DNA from: SAR202 cluster bacterium
GTDB taxonomy: Bacteria > Chloroflexota > Dehalococcoidia > SAR202 > CAJWER01
Direction: 5' to 3'
DNA length: 6,824 nucleotides
Assembly: GCA_030740335.1 (NCBI GenBank)
Contig: JASLXL010000036.1
Span: forward strand, 1 to 6,824
This document shows positions 5,284-6,824 of this stretch, in pieces. The stretch's first letter is position 1. Each line of letters opens with the position of its first letter. Below the pieces are notes generated by a model. It saw only the letters and a list, made by a program, of their open reading frames with translations, made no database searches and was not told where the DNA came from. A program made the position numbers and the translations under genes.

Positions 5284-6824
5284 TGATGCACGGAGGGTTC
5301 GGTGGTGGTGGTGGCTGGATCCGTGGTGGCGGCGGTCGAGGAATGGGCGGCCGCACAGGGCTCGATCAGGAGCAAGAGGAGAGAGGCCAACTATATGACC
5401 ACCAGGTTGTGGCCAGGCTCATGGCCTATATGCGGCCTCACTGGCAACGCCTATTAATCACGATTGCCGCGATGTTTGTGTGTACGGGCACGATAGTGGC
5501 GATGCCCTATATGGTGAAGCTAATCATCGACGATTTCATCCGCGGGGGCAACCTCGCAGGACTCAACTGGATCGTGCCGATTTTCATAGCTGTGGCGCTG
5601 GTCCAGTATGGCAGCCAGTATGTCAATCAGAGGACGATGGCGTTCGTCGGCCAGAGGGTGTTGTATAAGCTGCGCATGGACATGTTTACGCATCTGCAAC
5701 GGCTATCCATGAGCTTCTACGACCGTAATGAGGTCGGGCGGGTGATGTCGCGGGTGCAGAACGATGTTCAACAGCTCCAGGAGTTCCTGTCCGTGGTGTT
5801 AGTCACACTGGGCGATGTGCTTAGTATCAGCGGCATCGTTGTGGCGATGTTGCTGATGAACTTCAAGCTGGGCCTAATAACGCTGTCAGTTATCCCATTG
5901 CTCTTTTTGATGTTGATGATGTGGCAGGTCTATGCTCGGCGTTCGTTCATGCGCGTACGAAAGGCCATCGCGGTCGTCAACTCCGGCCTGCAGGAGAACA
6001 TCTCGGGGGTAAGGGTGGTCCAGAGCCTCAACCGTGAGGAGGCGAACGTCAAGAGCTTTGGCCGGGCCAATGCCGAGCACCTGGGGGCGAATCTGGAGGC
6101 CACCAAGTTCACGGCAGCGCTGTTTCCGGCGGTCGAGGTGCTATCGGCCCTCGGCCTGGCAATGGTAATTTTCTTTGGCGGCTCGATGGCCCTGGAAGAG
6201 ACCATCGAGGTGGGCCTATTGGTGGCGTTTGCGCTCTACATCCAGCGCTTTTTTGAGCCTGTAATGAACCTGACAATGCAGTTCGAGTCTCTGCAACGAG
6301 CCATGGCGTCCGGCGCGAGGATATTCGAGATACTAGACGTAGAGCCGGATGTCGTCGAAATGAAGGGCTCGACACCCCTCCATGAGGTCAAGGGTGAGAT
6401 CTGGTTCGAGGGTGTCGGGTTTCACTATAAACCCGGCGAACCTGTTCTTCGTGACGTGAACATACACGTGGAGGCGGGGACTACGGTTGCGTTGGTGGGG
6501 CCGACGGGTGCAGGAAAGACGACGATCGTGTCGCTGATAATGCGTCTGTATGACGTTACCTCGGGTCGGATCACGGTTGACGGGCATGATATCCGAGATG
6601 TTGATCTGGATTCTTTGGCTAGACAAATCAGCGTTGTTCCACAGGAGCCATATCTTTTCTCGGGCACGATTAGCGAGAACATTCGATATAATCGCACGGG
6701 GGTCACGTATGAGGAGGTGGAGTCGGCGGCGCATGCTGTGGGTGCGCACGATTTCATCAGTGGTCTTTCGGGGGGCTATGACAGCCCTTTGCAGGAGCGC
6801 GGTAGCAATCTAAGTGTAGGACAG
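5283..6824 (+). CDS. ABC exporter half-transporter, partner subunit with LSVGQ signature (partial, 3' end beyond window)
   Basis: This is the second half-transporter; 514 codons are visible and no stop is reached before the window ends. The start is ATG 5283, which shares its A with the preceding TAA (TAATG), and GGAG lies ten bases upstream. ATG 5286 is an alternative. Translational coupling with the first subunit is likely. An unusual glycine-rich cytoplasmic head (2-26, about half Gly, with Arg, Trp and Phe) precedes six membrane segments near 57-78, 93-113, 170-192, 196-218, 278-301 and 310-328. The ATPase part shows the A-loop Tyr382, Walker A GPTGAGKT (406-413), the Q-loop Gln454 and the x-loop LQERG. 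Its signature is LSVGQ (510-514) where LSGGQ is usual. Walker B and the H-loop fall outside the window. The altered signature complements the Asp-containing Walker B of the first subunit, so the two most likely form an asymmetric heterodimer. Confidence 0.95.
   Translation, partial: MMHGGFGGGGGWIRGGGGRGMGGRTGLDQEQEERGQLYDHQVVARLMAYMRPHWQRLLITIAAMFVCTGTIVAMPYMVKLIIDDFIRGGNLAGLNWIVPIFIAVALVQYGSQYVNQRTMAFVGQRVLYKLRMDMFTHLQRLSMSFYDRNEVGRVMSRVQNDVQQLQEFLSVVLVTLGDVLSISGIVVAMLLMNFKLGLITLSVIPLLFLMLMMWQVYARRSFMRVRKAIAVVNSGLQENISGVRVVQSLNREEANVKSFGRANAEHLGANLEATKFTAALFPAVEVLSALGLAMVIFFGGSMALEETIEVGLLVAFALYIQRFFEPVMNLTMQFESLQRAMASGARIFEILDVEPDVVEMKGSTPLHEVKGEIWFEGVGFHYKPGEPVLRDVNIHVEAGTTVALVGPTGAGKTTIVSLIMRLYDVTSGRITVDGHDIRDVDLDSLARQISVVPQEPYLFSGTISENIRYNRTGVTYEEVESAAHAVGAHDFISGLSGGYDSPLQERGSNLSVGQ

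Overview
The window looks like an ordinary housekeeping and accessory stretch of a moderately GC-rich bacterial chromosome. No mobile element, CRISPR array, rRNA or tRNA gene was seen. The best lineage clue is a gene on the minus strand (1046-1822) that resembles the VLRF1-type peptidyl-tRNA hydrolase known from Actinobacteria and Chloroflexi. Together with TTG/GTG starts and an REP-like repeat, this makes a Chloroflexota genome, perhaps of the marine SAR202/Dehalococcoidia kind, a reasonable but unproven guess.

Layout: (1) 10-780 (+) is a complete short-chain dehydrogenase. (2) 781-1045 is a gap with one weak inverted repeat and no convincing gene. (3) 1046-1822 (-) is the VLRF1-like release factor, divergent from (4) 1917-2393 (+), an RpiB-type ribose-5-phosphate isomerase with a TTG start. 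The divergent spacer holds an extended -10 box. (5) 2371-2431 holds two copies of a 25-base REP-like repeat. The first copy overlaps the end of rpiB and supplies its last residues and its stop codon. (6) 2467-2618 (-) is a small gene with a strong ribosome binding site that appears broken by a one-base frameshift. (7) 2663-3160 (-) is a TTG-started subunit resembling the alpha (PYR-domain) chain of sulfopyruvate decarboxylase. No beta subunit is visible beside it. (8) 3277-3471 (+) is a small zinc-ribbon-like protein missing one of its four cysteines. (9) 3526-5283 (+) and 5283-6824 (+, cut by the window end) are the two half-transporters of a heterodimeric ABC exporter, coupled by a TAATG stop/start overlap.

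The exporter pair is the clearest functional unit. The first subunit has Asp where the catalytic Glu should follow Walker B but keeps a canonical LSGGQ signature. The second has an altered LSVGQ signature. That is the complementary pattern expected of an asymmetric exporter with one degenerate and one active ATP site, as in TM287/288, BmrCD and LmrCD. The other genes look metabolically unrelated: an oxidoreductase, a pentose phosphate isomerase, a ribosome rescue factor and a TPP-dependent decarboxylase-type subunit. I did not find a clearly undescribed multi-gene system. The most checkable oddities are the frameshifted small gene, the repeat-derived rpiB tail, the orphan TPP subunit and the degenerate zinc ribbon.
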